Assembly: GCF_000712055.1 (NCBI RefSeq)
Contig: NZ_JOOA01000002.1
Span: 3,074,001 to 3,138,000, forward strand
DNA from: Ruminococcus sp. HUN007
Lineage (GTDB): Bacteria; Bacillota; Clostridia; Oscillospirales; Ruminococcaceae
Length of the DNA: 64,000 nt
Reading direction: 5' to 3'
The notes beneath the pieces are model-generated. The model saw only the letters and a list, made by a program, of their open reading frames with translations. It ran no database searches and was not told the origin of the DNA. Shown here piece by piece: positions 30,815 to 39,086 of this stretch. The position numbers and the translations under genes are program-made. The stretch's first letter is position 1. Each line of letters begins with the position of its first letter.

Positions 30815-32017
30815 TTGCGGAGGAGAAGACGTATAAAGTACATCGGATATATCAGAATGACAGTTGCTGCACTGCTTCTGGTGCTTATCATTCTTCTGTT
30901 TGATTCTCTCAGAAGACATGCTGCGCCTAAAGAAGGAAAAAGCACTCTGAATGTAACCATGTCGTCGCAGACCAGCGATGAAGTAAATGATTCCGGAAAT
31001 GTACCTGCTGATACTGAGTCCTCTGAAGAGGAGATCCCTTATGAAAAGAAAGAAATTGACAGTAATGATTACCGTCGTGTTGTAAAACTTAAAGCAGATC
31101 TGGGGCTCGGTGACCTTATAATGGTGAACAGACAGAACGCGAGCAGATTCCCTGATATTTCTGCCGACCTTGTTCCCGTTTCATCAGGTATCGGTACTGA
31201 CAAGGCGTATAAAGTTTCGTACAATACCATTAAGCTTCAGAAAGTTGCTGTTGAAAATTTCAGCAATATGATGAGCGATTTTTATTCACTGTTCTCTGAC
31301 GGTGACGTTACCGTTGTCGGCGGTTTCGTCTCCTATGCTGAGCAGAATGCTGATTATTCGCCTGTTGCGGCGGATACGCCTTTTGTATCATCGGAAAATC
31401 AGCTTTCACCGGGATATTCCGAGCATCATACCGGACTGGCGCTTGACCTTAAACTGGTAAGCAGCTCCGGCTCTATTTCCGCGTATGACGGTACCGGAAA
31501 TTACAAGTGGATAAACGACAACTGCTATAAGTACGGATTTATTGTGCGTTATCCTTTCGGAAAGGATGAAATAACAGGAGTTGCGGGTTATCCGGCACAT
31601 CTCAGATATGTAGGTGTTCCTCATTCATATATTATGCATGACAACGGATTTACCATGGAAGAGTATATGAATGAAATGAAAAAATATATTTTCGGCTACG
31701 AGCATCTTTATTATTCAGTCTATGGCTATGACTATGAAATATATTTTGTGCCTGCAGAGTCAGTTGCGGAAGAGACAGTAGTTGCTGTGCCGAAAAAAGA
31801 AGACTATTCAGTTTCAGGAAATAACTGTGACGGATTTATAGTTACCGTGTGCAGAAAGGCTGACGGCGAGACGTGGCAGCCGACACCATCGCCGGCCGCT
31901 GCTGAAAACAACGCGGTCACTGAGGCGGCAGACGCTGTTCTTCAGGACGGCGGAGCTCAGATACCGTCTGATCCTGCTGCGGAAACAGTTGCACAGGCAG
32001 TACCGGCTGCAGAATAG
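30815..32017 (+). CDS. Membrane-anchored D-alanyl-D-alanine carboxypeptidase, VanY/M15B family
   Basis: 400 residues. A basic start (RRRRRIKYIGYIR) precedes one membrane segment (MTVAALLLVLIILLF), so the enzyme faces outward. The M15 zinc site is in SPGYSEHHTGLALDLKL (His and Asp) and the later HLRYVGVPH. It trims D-Ala from peptidoglycan stem peptides. The C-terminus is Ala/Glu/Pro-rich. The start is taken as TTG 30815 with AGGTGAT upstream; a start at 30764 would sit within the terminator. No other van genes are present, so wall maintenance rather than resistance is likely. Confidence 0.87.
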   Translation: MRRRRRIKYIGYIRMTVAALLLVLIILLFDSLRRHAAPKEGKSTLNVTMSSQTSDEVNDSGNVPADTESSEEEIPYEKKEIDSNDYRRVVKLKADLGLGDLIMVNRQNASRFPDISADLVPVSSGIGTDKAYKVSYNTIKLQKVAVENFSNMMSDFYSLFSDGDVTVVGGFVSYAEQNADYSPVAADTPFVSSENQLSPGYSEHHTGLALDLKLVSSSGSISAYDGTGNYKWINDNCYKYGFIVRYPFGKDEITGVAGYPAHLRYVGVPHSYIMHDNGFTMEEYMNEMKKYIFGYEHLYYSVYGYDYEIYFVPAESVAEETVVAVPKKEDYSVSGNNCDGFIVTVCRKADGETWQPTPSPAAAENNAVTEAADAVLQDGGAQIPSDPAAETVAQAVPAAE

Positions 32018-32107
32018 GATAAACTGATCCCTCTGCGATCCGGCATAAAAAATCAAAACGGGAATCCGGCCTGATCAGTGGACCCGGAAATTACAGGAGT
32101 TTTATTT

Positions 32108-32866
32108 ATGAGCATAAAAGGAAAAATTCATTCTCTCGAAAGTTTCGGAGCCGCAGACGGTCCGGGCGTGCGCTTTGTAGTCTTTTTAAAAGGTTGCGAC
32201 ATGAGATGCAAGTACTGTCACAACCCGGATTCATGGGCATCGCAGGGTGGTGAAGAGTGGACGGCTGAGGACCTTATCGCAAAGATAATGAAGTATCAGT
32301 CCTACTGGGGAAAAGACGGAGGACTTACTGTCAGCGGCGGTGAACCTCTTCTTCAGATCGATTTTCTCACCGAGCTGTTCAGACTTGCGAAAAAGGAAGG
32401 TGTCCACACCACTATTGATACATCAGGAAATCCTTTTACAAGGGAGGAACCGTTCTTTTCAAAGTTCAATGAACTGATGAAATATACGGACCTTCTTCTC
32501 CTTGACATAAAGGAGATCAATCCGGAACGTCACAGGGAGCTTACAAAGCAGGATAACGCAAATATCCTTGATCTTGCGAAGTACCTTGCTGAGATCGGCA
32601 AGCCGGTATGGATAAGACACGTACTTGTGCCGGAAAACAGTGACTTCGATGAAGATCTTGACAAACTGGGCGATTTCATTGCTACACTCGGTAATGTTGA
32701 AAGAGTTGAAGTGCTTCCTTACCATACACTTGGTCTCTTCAAGTGGGAAAATCTCGGCATAAAGTATCAGCTTGAGGGTATTGAGCCGCCTACAGATGAA
32801 CGTTTTGAAAATGCGTGCAGAAGACTCAGAACTTCAGAATACACAAAATACATGGATAACCACTGA
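32108..32866 (+). CDS. pflA: Pyruvate formate-lyase activating enzyme
   Basis: 252 residues. The radical SAM cluster motif is CDMRCKYC; SGGEPLLQ is the SAM-binding GGE motif. The N-terminal HSLESFGAADGPGVRFVVFL is typical of PflA. It abstracts hydrogen from a glycine of pyruvate formate-lyase to create the active glycyl radical. Its substrate enzyme gene, pflB, lies 30 kb away at 62438 instead of next to it. ATG 32108 is preceded by CAGGAG. Confidence 0.95.
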   Translation: MSIKGKIHSLESFGAADGPGVRFVVFLKGCDMRCKYCHNPDSWASQGGEEWTAEDLIAKIMKYQSYWGKDGGLTVSGGEPLLQIDFLTELFRLAKKEGVHTTIDTSGNPFTREEPFFSKFNELMKYTDLLLLDIKEINPERHRELTKQDNANILDLAKYLAEIGKPVWIRHVLVPENSDFDEDLDKLGDFIATLGNVERVEVLPYHTLGLFKWENLGIKYQLEGIEPPTDERFENACRRLRTSEYTKYMDNH

Positions 32867-32951
32867 TCATTTAAAGATACACTTGTGATAATTCACAAAT
32901 ATTGTGATAAGTGTGATGAAATATTCGTTATACGATAAAGCCGCCGGAGTA

Positions 32952-32980
32952 TTGAAAAATGCTCCGGTTTGTGCTATAAT
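32952..32980 (+). promoter_or_regulatory. rpsB-tsf promoter inside a small hairpin
   Basis: TTGAAA (32952-32957), 17 bases, TATAAT (32975-32980). The -35 lies in the loop of the hairpin CCGGAG/CTCCGG (32944-32967), which may weakly terminate pflA. Confidence 0.75.
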
Positions 32981-32994
32981 AGACCAGTAATTCA

Positions 32995-33060
32995 CACGCT
33001 GGCGATTCAGAAGACCGGTGCCTTTCATTTGAAAGGTTGTCCGATGAGCTAACATCAGCG
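32995..33060 (+). promoter_or_regulatory. Structured 5' leader of rpsB
   Basis: The outer stem CGCTG/CAGCG encloses a hairpin with CCTTTC-ATTT-GAAAGG and an inner CGG/CCG pairing. S2 represses its own operon in other bacteria, so this may be an autoregulatory site (inference). It does not match a leader I know. Confidence 0.45.
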
Positions 33061-33101
33061 GAGGGAATAAATAAAAAACCAATTTACAGGAGGACTACAC
33101 A

Positions 33102-33833
33102 ATGGCAGTAGTATCAATGAAACAGCTTCTTGAAGCTGGCGTACACTTTGGTCACCAGACAAGAAGATGGAACCCTAAAATGGCACCTTACATCTTCACA
33201 GAAAGAAACGGTATCTACATTATCGATCTTCAGAAGACAGTAAAGAAACTCGAAGAAGCTTATATGTTCATCCGTGACATCTCAGCTCAGGGCGAATCAG
33301 TACTTTTCGTAGGTACAAAGAAGCAGGCCGGCGATTCAGTTAAGGAAGAAGCTTTACGTGCAGGCGCTAACTACGTAAATGCAAGATGGCTCGGCGGTAT
33401 GATGACAAACTTCGAGACAATCAAGAACAGAATCAAGAGACTTGAACAGCTCAGAAAGATGGAAGAAGACGGCACATTCGCGCTTCTCCCTAAGAAAGAA
33501 GTAAGCAAGCTTACACTCGAGATCGAAAAGCTCGAAAAGTTCCTCGGCGGTATCAAGACAATGAAGAAGCTCCCAGGCGCTTTATTCATCGTTGACCCAA
33601 GAAAGGAAAAGATCGCAGTTGCTGAAGCTAAGAAGCTCAACATCCCGATCGTTGCTATCGTTGACACAAACTGTGATCCTGATGAAGTTGATTACGTTAT
33701 CCCGGGTAACGACGACGCTATCAGAGCAGTTAAGCTCATCGCTGGCGCAATGGCTGACGCTATCATCGAAGGCAGACAGGGCGAACAGTCAGCTGAAGCT
33801 GCAGAAGAAGCAACTGAAGAAGCTGCTGAATAA
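33102..33833 (+). CDS. rpsB: Ribosomal protein S2
   Basis: 243 residues. [20 protein letters not shown] and YIIDLQKTV are S2 signatures. It is part of the small ribosomal subunit on its solvent side. The tail is rich in Ala and Glu. It is followed by tsf, the common order. AGGAGG lies before ATG. Codon use is strongly biased, as expected for high expression. Confidence 0.98.
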   Translation: MAVVSMKQLLEAGVHFGHQTRRWNPKMAPYIFTERNGIYIIDLQKTVKKLEEAYMFIRDISAQGESVLFVGTKKQAGDSVKEEALRAGANYVNARWLGGMMTNFETIKNRIKRLEQLRKMEEDGTFALLPKKEVSKLTLEIEKLEKFLGGIKTMKKLPGALFIVDPRKEKIAVAEAKKLNIPIVAIVDTNCDPDEVDYVIPGNDDAIRAVKLIAGAMADAIIEGRQGEQSAEAAEEATEEAAE

Positions 33834-33855
33834 TTCAAGTTTAACATAAAAATAC

Positions 33856-33912
33856 AAACCCGAATGGCAGTTTAAGTCCTGTAAATATGGAGAATATCTG
33901 AAATTCGGGTTT
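33856..33912 (+). promoter_or_regulatory. Hairpin between rpsB and tsf
   Basis: AAACCCGAAT (33856-33865) and ATTCGGGTTT (33903-33912) pair perfectly around a 37-base loop. It may be a partial terminator or a processing site that sets the S2 to EF-Ts ratio. Confidence 0.45.
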
Positions 33913-33948
33913 TCTACTGTAAATAATCTAATACTGGAGGTAATAACA

Positions 33949-34866
33949 ATGGGTAAGGCATCCGTTGCAGAAATCAAAGAACTTATGAGCGCTACTGGCG
34001 TTGGCATGATGGACTGTAAGAAGGCTCTTGAAGCTAACGACGGCGACAGAGAAAAGGCTATCGAATTCCTCAGAGAAAAAGGTCTTGCAACACAGGCTAA
34101 GAAGAGCGGCAGAGCAGCTGCTGAAGGTGTTGTAACAGCTATCGTAAACGGCAATGTCGGCGTACTTGTTGAAGTAAACACAGAAACAGACTTCGCAGCT
34201 AACACACCTGATATCAGAGACTTCGTTGCTGCAGTTGCAAATACAATCATCGAAGCTAACCCGGCTGATGTTGAAGCTCTCAAGGCCTGCAAGCTCAGCG
34301 GCAGCGACAAGACAGTTGATGAAGTTCTCACAGAACTCGCTGGTATGAAGATCAGAGAAAACATCGTTATCCGTCGTTTCGTAAGATTCGAAGGCAAGCT
34401 CGCTTCATACATCCACAACGGCGGCAGCATCGGCGTTCTCGTTAAGATGGAAACAGAACTCCCTGCAGATGCAGTTGCAGTTATCGGTAAGGACGTTGCT
34501 ATGCAGAGTGCTGCTCTCGGCGCTGCATACGTTACAAGAGAAAACGTTCCTGCTGACGTAATCGAAAACGAAAGAAAGATCATGAAGATCCAGATGGCTG
34601 AAGATCCTAAGATGGCTAACAAGCCTGATCAGGTTAAGGACAAGATCATCGACGGTAAGGTTGAAAAGTTCTTCAAGGAAAACTGTCTCCTCGAACAGGC
34701 ATTCGTTAAGGACGACAAGCTCTCAGTTCAGGGCTACGTTGATGCAGAAGCTAAGAAACTCGGCGGCACAATCAAGGTTGTTGACTGTGTACGTTACGAA
34801 CGCGGCGAAGGCATCGAAAAGAAGGTTGACGATTTCGCAGCTGAAGTTGCAAGCATGACTAAGTAA
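33949..34866 (+). CDS. tsf: Elongation factor Ts
   Basis: 305 residues. It starts with a UBA-like domain (ELMSATGVGMMDCKKALEAN); the core contains TDFAAN (as TETDFAANTP). It exchanges GDP for GTP on EF-Tu. CTGGAGG precedes ATG. It shares the rpsB promoter, with the hairpin at 33856 between them. The transcript ends at the strong terminator at 34886. Confidence 0.98.
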   Translation: MGKASVAEIKELMSATGVGMMDCKKALEANDGDREKAIEFLREKGLATQAKKSGRAAAEGVVTAIVNGNVGVLVEVNTETDFAANTPDIRDFVAAVANTIIEANPADVEALKACKLSGSDKTVDEVLTELAGMKIRENIVIRRFVRFEGKLASYIHNGGSIGVLVKMETELPADAVAVIGKDVAMQSAALGAAYVTRENVPADVIENERKIMKIQMAEDPKMANKPDQVKDKIIDGKVEKFFKENCLLEQAFVKDDKLSVQGYVDAEAKKLGGTIKVVDCVRYERGEGIEKKVDDFAAEVASMTK

Positions 34867-34882
34867 TAGCTTTCCTTTGCGG

Positions 34883-34930
34883 TTGACACTTTCTATATTA
34901 TCAAGTATAATATAGAAAGTGTTTTTTTTA
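34883..34930 (+). terminator. tsf terminator that also carries a consensus promoter
   Basis: ACACTTTCTATATTAT (34886-34901) and ATAATATAGAAAGTGT (34907-34922) pair perfectly over 16 bases, then eight T. The same DNA holds TTGACA (34883-34888), 17 bases, TATAAT (34906-34911), a consensus promoter for the next gene. Confidence 0.85.
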
Positions 34931-34954
34931 TTTATGAAAAAGGGAGGACGGAAG

Positions 34955-35800
34955 ATGCAGCATATATATGTAGGCTTCCTTCAGAATACAGTTTTTGAAC
35001 TGTTTTTTTATTTTTTATGGTGGTCAGTATTCGGCTGGTTCCTTGAGGTCGTTGACCGTACACTTGAGACCGGAGGATTTGAAAACAGAGGATTCCTTAA
35101 CGGTCCCATATGCCCGATATACGGATTCGGTGTCATTATAATCACACATGTACTTGCCCCTCTTAAGGGTGACTTTCTTGTCCTGTACGTTCTTTCAGTT
35201 GCTATCTGCACAAGTTTTGAACTGTTTGTCGGAGTGCTGATGGAAAAGACATTCCATGCGAAGTGGTGGGATTATTCCGAGGAAAAATTCAACTACCGCG
35301 GATTTATCTGTCTTCGTATCTCACTTCTGTGGGGAGTAGGTTCGGTACTGGTGATATGTGTGGTGCATCCGCTCATTGAAAAGCTCGTGGCAAAAATACC
35401 TTATCTGGGCGGAAATATTTTTGCGGCTGTTGTAACGACGATCATTGTTATCGATATTATTGCGACACTGTCTGATATCCGTCAGTTCAATATGAGACTT
35501 AAGCAGGTCGATTACATTGCGACACTGCTTCATGACAAGTCGATCGCACTCGGCGAAAACATCTCGGATGAAGTACTTGTCTTAAATGCCAAGTACGAAA
35601 AGCTTTCCGAGCAGATAAAAACTTCACGTATCGTAAGGGCGTTTCCGACTATGAAACCACTTAATTACACACGTACATTCAAAGTCATCAAAAGCAGGAT
35701 AAGCAATAAATTCCGTCCTGAAGACTATGACGAGAAGTATGAAAACACAAGATTACTGATCGAATCAGTTCCTGCTGCGGGAACTGACGACAAAAACTGA
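34955..35800 (+). CDS. Putative ABC transporter permease-like membrane protein (CmpB family)
   Basis: 281 residues. Four to five membrane segments lie in the first 190 residues. WWSVFGWFLEVVDRTLETGG, GFLNGPICPIYGFG and WWDYSEEKFNYRGFICLRIS are hallmarks of the ABC_trans_CmpB family. Despite the name, no ATPase partner is present, and function is unproven. The C-terminal 90 residues are cytosolic and helical. ATG 34955 is 7 bases from AGGGAGG; ATG 34934 is rejected. Confidence 0.88.
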   Translation: MQHIYVGFLQNTVFELFFYFLWWSVFGWFLEVVDRTLETGGFENRGFLNGPICPIYGFGVIIITHVLAPLKGDFLVLYVLSVAICTSFELFVGVLMEKTFHAKWWDYSEEKFNYRGFICLRISLLWGVGSVLVICVVHPLIEKLVAKIPYLGGNIFAAVVTTIIVIDIIATLSDIRQFNMRLKQVDYIATLLHDKSIALGENISDEVLVLNAKYEKLSEQIKTSRIVRAFPTMKPLNYTRTFKVIKSRISNKFRPEDYDEKYENTRLLIESVPAAGTDDKN

Positions 35801-35816
35801 AAGGCATGAAATAATA

Positions 35817-36491
35817 ATGAGGATCAGAAGAAAACCATGGGCAAGACCTGAACTTGAGGCCTGCGAATTCTGTGTAAAGGATCCGGGTGCACTCAAGGGA
35901 AAGTGGAGACAGAGCTTTGCAAAGGATCAGCCGCTTTACGTTGAACTTGGCTGCGGAAAAGGTGGTTTTATTTCACAGGTATCTGCGGCAAATCAGAATA
36001 TTAATTATGTGGCTATAGATATCAAAAGCGAAATGGCTGCCTATGCACGAAGAAAGACTGTTGCCGAGTTTGAGAAGGCTGGTATCGGTAAAATCGAAAA
36101 TGTCAGGCTTCTGGTACACAACATAGAGAACATTGATGAAGTGTTTGACGAGAATGATAAAATCGACCGCATTTACATCAATTTCTGCAATCCGTGGCCG
36201 CGCGGAAAGCATAATAAGAGAAGACTTACTTATCCGAAAAAGCTTCTTCGTTACAGAACCTATCTTAAAGAGGGCGGCGAGCTCTGGTTCAAGACCGATG
36301 ATGATGAGCTTTTTGCCGATTCACTTGAATACTTTAAGGAAACAGGCTACAGCATAAAATACATTACCTACGATCTGCATGAAAGCGGTTTTGAAGAAAA
36401 CACAGTAACTGAACATGAAAAGATGTTCTCGGATGAAGGCATAAAAATCAAGTTCCTTATAGCCGTTCCGGGAGAAATTGAGAAGAACTGA
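35817..36491 (+). CDS. trmB: tRNA (guanine-N7-)-methyltransferase
   Basis: 224 residues. The SAM-binding motif is VELGCGKGGF, and INFCNPWPRGKHNKRRLTYP is the TrmB substrate motif (usually F.DPWPK..H..RR; here Asn replaces Asp in the usual DPW). It methylates G46 of tRNAs. It follows the CmpB-like gene by 16 bases. No strong ribosome site is visible, so it may depend on coupling with that gene. Confidence 0.93.
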   Translation: MRIRRKPWARPELEACEFCVKDPGALKGKWRQSFAKDQPLYVELGCGKGGFISQVSAANQNINYVAIDIKSEMAAYARRKTVAEFEKAGIGKIENVRLLVHNIENIDEVFDENDKIDRIYINFCNPWPRGKHNKRRLTYPKKLLRYRTYLKEGGELWFKTDDDELFADSLEYFKETGYSIKYITYDLHESGFEENTVTEHEKMFSDEGIKIKFLIAVPGEIEKN

Positions 36492-36567
36492 CAGATCGGT
36501 ACGGCATGAAAATAATCCTTCCTTCTCTGAAAAGGCGGGGAACAGCTAAAAAACTTTGAAAAAACTC

Positions 36568-36596
36568 TTGCAATTTAATCTGAAATATGATATAAT
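36568..36596 (+). promoter_or_regulatory. rpmB promoter
   Basis: TTGCAA (36568-36573), 17 bases, TATAAT (36591-36596). The leader then contains an imperfect CTGAAAACTC/GAGTTTTCAG hairpin (36611-36660). Confidence 0.75.
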
Positions 36597-36712
36597 TATC
36601 AAAGCGTTCCTGAAAACTCTATATGTTTTGGGAATGTTGAAAATGTATTGAGTTTTCAGCAACGCTGATGTTTCATCGGAAACATCAAGATTTGTTTAAG
36701 GAGGTGCGCAAA

Positions 36713-36901
36713 ATGGCAAAATGTGAAATCTGCGGAAAGGGCGTTACTTTTGGTATCAAGGTTTCTCACTCACACAGACGTACAAACAGAACATGGAAGC
36801 CAAACGTAAAACGTGTTAAGGCAATTGTTAATGGTACTCCTTGTCATATATATGTATGCTCAAGATGTCTGCGTTCCGGCAAGGTGACTCGCGCAGTCTG
36901 A
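36713..36901 (+). CDS. rpmB: Ribosomal protein L28
   Basis: 62 residues. MAKCEICGKGVTFGIKVSHS and VCSRCLRSGKV give two CxxC pairs, the zinc-binding (C+) form of L28. AAGGAGGTG lies before ATG. It is transcribed alone between its own promoter and a perfect terminator. Confidence 0.97.
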   Translation: MAKCEICGKGVTFGIKVSHSHRRTNRTWKPNVKRVKAIVNGTPCHIYVCSRCLRSGKVTRAV

Positions 36902-36926
36902 TTGATTACCAGAATAACTAAATCTG

Positions 36927-36964
36927 ATTCACTCTTCTGATAACAGAAGAGTGAATTTTTTTTA
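36927..36964 (+). terminator. rpmB terminator
   Basis: ATTCACTCTTCTG (36927-36939) and CAGAAGAGTGAAT (36944-36956), 13 perfect pairs with an ATAA loop, then eight T. Confidence 0.9.
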
Positions 36965-36996
36965 CCTCTGAAAACTGGAATAAACAGGCATTTTCC

Positions 36997-37025
36997 TTGA
37001 TTTTTTAATGAAATTAAAGTAAAAT
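36997..37025 (+). promoter_or_regulatory. Promoter of the S2P-like/scpAB genes
   Basis: TTGATT (36997-37002), 17 bases, TAAAAT (37020-37025). Confidence 0.55.
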
Positions 37026-37149
37026 AGAAGTGTATATATTATAGCAAACGAAAAAGAATCCAGTCATCATCAGCCGTTTCCGCATCAGAGAAAAACCTGA
37101 CGGATCTGTATTTTACGTTTGCTTTGTAAAAAAGGAGTTACGTACATCT

Positions 37150-37791
37150 ATGTATGATTTTAGCATAATGCGTATTGCTATAGGAGCACTTATGGTGTTC
37201 ACAGTATTTCCGGTAAGACAGTATGCAAGAAACTGGATGGCTGTAAAGCTCGGTGATGATACTCCTGAAAAGGAAGGAAAACTGACCCTCAATCCTTTTG
37301 CTCATGCTGATCTTTTCGGTATTATATTCATGATACTGATAGGATTCGGATGGGGCCGTTCCGCTACCATCAATCCGTCCAACTTTAAATGTAAGAACAA
37401 AAAACTCGGTATGCTGGCAGTTTCGTTTGCAGGACCGGTTTCCAATCTTCTTTTTGCCTTCATAATGTCGTTCCTTTATGTATTGGCTGGCTATCTCAGA
37501 TGGGGCCACACTGCGTTACAGATAATAAGCTATATTATGATACTTAATCTTAATCTGGCACTGTTTCTTCTGCTTCCGGTCCCGGGATTTGACGGAGGTG
37601 ACATACTCATGCAGTTCCTTCCTGCGAAGTTTCTGTGGAAGATCGCACCTTACCTTCGTTACATTTCGCTCGGACTTATACTGCTCATACTGTTCGGACC
37701 TTTAAGGGGCGTTATAGGAATTGCTGTACAGTATGTCGCATACTTCCTGCTTAATATCTCCGACCTTATCTGTTCGCTGTTTTTCAGGTAA
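37150..37791 (+). CDS. Site-2-protease-like (M50) membrane protein lacking the HExxH zinc motif
   Basis: 213 residues, about five membrane segments. GDDTPEKEGKLTLNPFAHAD, FGWGRSATINPSNF and AGPVSNLL are conserved S2P blocks. The zinc motif HExxH is replaced by RQYAR at residues 23-27, whereas the third-ligand region is kept (PGFDGG, Asp148). The protein should not be an active metalloprotease of the usual type. It may bind substrates or regulate another protease (inference). It lies 8 bases before scpA, a common neighbourhood for active S2P homologues in Firmicutes. Confidence 0.85.
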   Translation: MYDFSIMRIAIGALMVFTVFPVRQYARNWMAVKLGDDTPEKEGKLTLNPFAHADLFGIIFMILIGFGWGRSATINPSNFKCKNKKLGMLAVSFAGPVSNLLFAFIMSFLYVLAGYLRWGHTALQIISYIMILNLNLALFLLLPVPGFDGGDILMQFLPAKFLWKIAPYLRYISLGLILLILFGPLRGVIGIAVQYVAYFLLNISDLICSLFFR

Positions 37792-37799
37792 TTCTGACT

Positions 37800-38522
37800 A
37801 TGGAAAAGCTTTCGTTTAAACTGGAGATATTTGAAGGTCCGCTGGATCTTCTTCTTCATCTTGTCATCAAGCACAAGCTTGATATAAATGATATTGAGAT
37901 ATCAAAGCTTCTTGAACAGTATCTGCTCTATCTTGATCAGTGTGCTGAACATGATCTTGAACTGGCCGGCGAATTTCTTGAAATGGCTGCCAGACTCATC
38001 TACATCAAGACCCTTGCCCTGCTTCCTGCTCCGGAGGAAGAGGAAGAGGAGAAAAAGGCACTTCAGGGAGCTCTTATTGAATATGCGCTGTGTAAAAAGG
38101 CGGCAGCTGCGCTTGCGGAACTCTACTGCGGCGGTGACATGTTTGTAAGGAAACAGGCCGTTATAAAAGCAGAGTCCGATTATCAGCGTGTACACGAAGC
38201 GACCGTACTCCGCGATGCCTTCCTTGGCATGCACGTTAAAAAGATCCCTGTGCGTGACCAGGGACCTGATGAAAGATTCAGGGTCATCGTCAAGCACAAG
38301 ATGTATTCCGTGACGACCAAGGTCATAAGTATTCTCAAACAGCTTTACAAAACAGGTACAGCTGATATGGAAGGGCTTTATGACGGTGTTACGGACCGCT
38401 CCGAACGAGTGGCAACGTTTCTTGCCGTTCTTGAGCTTACAAAGTCGGGACGTATCTACATAAGCGATGATAACACTACTATCACATTTATAGGAAAACG
38501 AAAAGAGAGGAAAAGTTCATAA
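37800..38522 (+). CDS. scpA: Segregation and condensation protein A
   Basis: 240 residues. FEGPLDLLLHLVIKHKLDIN is the ScpA signature, and the C-terminal winged helix contains VATFLAVLELTKSGRI. It bridges the SMC heads as the kleisin of the bacterial condensin. The stop overlaps the scpB start (TAATG). SMC is not in the window. Confidence 0.96.
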   Translation: MEKLSFKLEIFEGPLDLLLHLVIKHKLDINDIEISKLLEQYLLYLDQCAEHDLELAGEFLEMAARLIYIKTLALLPAPEEEEEEKKALQGALIEYALCKKAAAALAELYCGGDMFVRKQAVIKAESDYQRVHEATVLRDAFLGMHVKKIPVRDQGPDERFRVIVKHKMYSVTTKVISILKQLYKTGTADMEGLYDGVTDRSERVATFLAVLELTKSGRIYISDDNTTITFIGKRKERKSS

Positions 38523-39070
38523 TGAGCTTTGTTGAAAATATTTCTGCAGTAGAGGCTATTCTGTTTGCATACGGTGAGCCTGTTCCGAAGGCAGTGCTTT
38601 CAGAAGGAAGCGGGATCGACCAGGAGTCGCTTGAAAAAATAATCACACTTCTCAATGACCGCTATGATGAAACGGGTTCGGCACTTCAGGTGCTTAAGCT
38701 TGGTGATTCCTATCAGCTTGCCACAAGGCTTGAATATGCACCTGCGGTAAAGAAGGTCTTTGAGACAGGACGAAATGCTGCTCTGTCAACTGCTTCGATG
38801 GAGACGCTTGCAGTGGTGGCGTACAACCAGCCTGTTACCAAAAGCTTTGTAGATGCAGTACGAGGCGTTGACAGCTCTGCTGTTATGCAGAAGCTTGCCG
38901 AAAAGGGACTTATTGAGGAAGCAGGACGTCTTGACGTTCCGGGAAGACCGATCTCCTACAGGACCACGAGGAATTTTCTGAGGTGTTTCAGCCTCGCTTC
39001 ACTCGATGAACTTCCTCCGCTCAAGGCGATGCAGTCAGATCAGCTTCCGCTGCCGGAAGGTGATGAATAA
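38522..39070 (+). CDS. scpB: Segregation and condensation protein B
   Basis: 182 residues with two winged-helix domains. It contains ETLAVVAYNQPVTKSFVDAV, VRGVDSSAVMQKLAEKGLI and RPISYRTT, all typical. It binds ScpA as a dimer in the SMC complex. The start overlaps the scpA stop by one base. Confidence 0.96.
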   Translation: MSFVENISAVEAILFAYGEPVPKAVLSEGSGIDQESLEKIITLLNDRYDETGSALQVLKLGDSYQLATRLEYAPAVKKVFETGRNAALSTASMETLAVVAYNQPVTKSFVDAVRGVDSSAVMQKLAEKGLIEEAGRLDVPGRPISYRTTRNFLRCFSLASLDELPPLKAMQSDQLPLPEGDE

Positions 39071-39086
39071 ACGGGGTGATCATTAA

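Noticed and set aside
30815..32017. Vancomycin resistance gene
   Set aside because: VanY-like, but no vanH/A/X or two-component genes are nearby; general wall peptidases look the same.
32995..33060. tRNA gene on the minus strand
   Set aside because: TTAGCTCA and an anticodon-like arm are present, but the D stem does not close and there is no TTC T-arm or full acceptor stem.
33789..34622. 277-codon minus-strand frame opposite tsf
   Set aside because: A shadow caused by the biased codons of tsf; no ribosome site or family.
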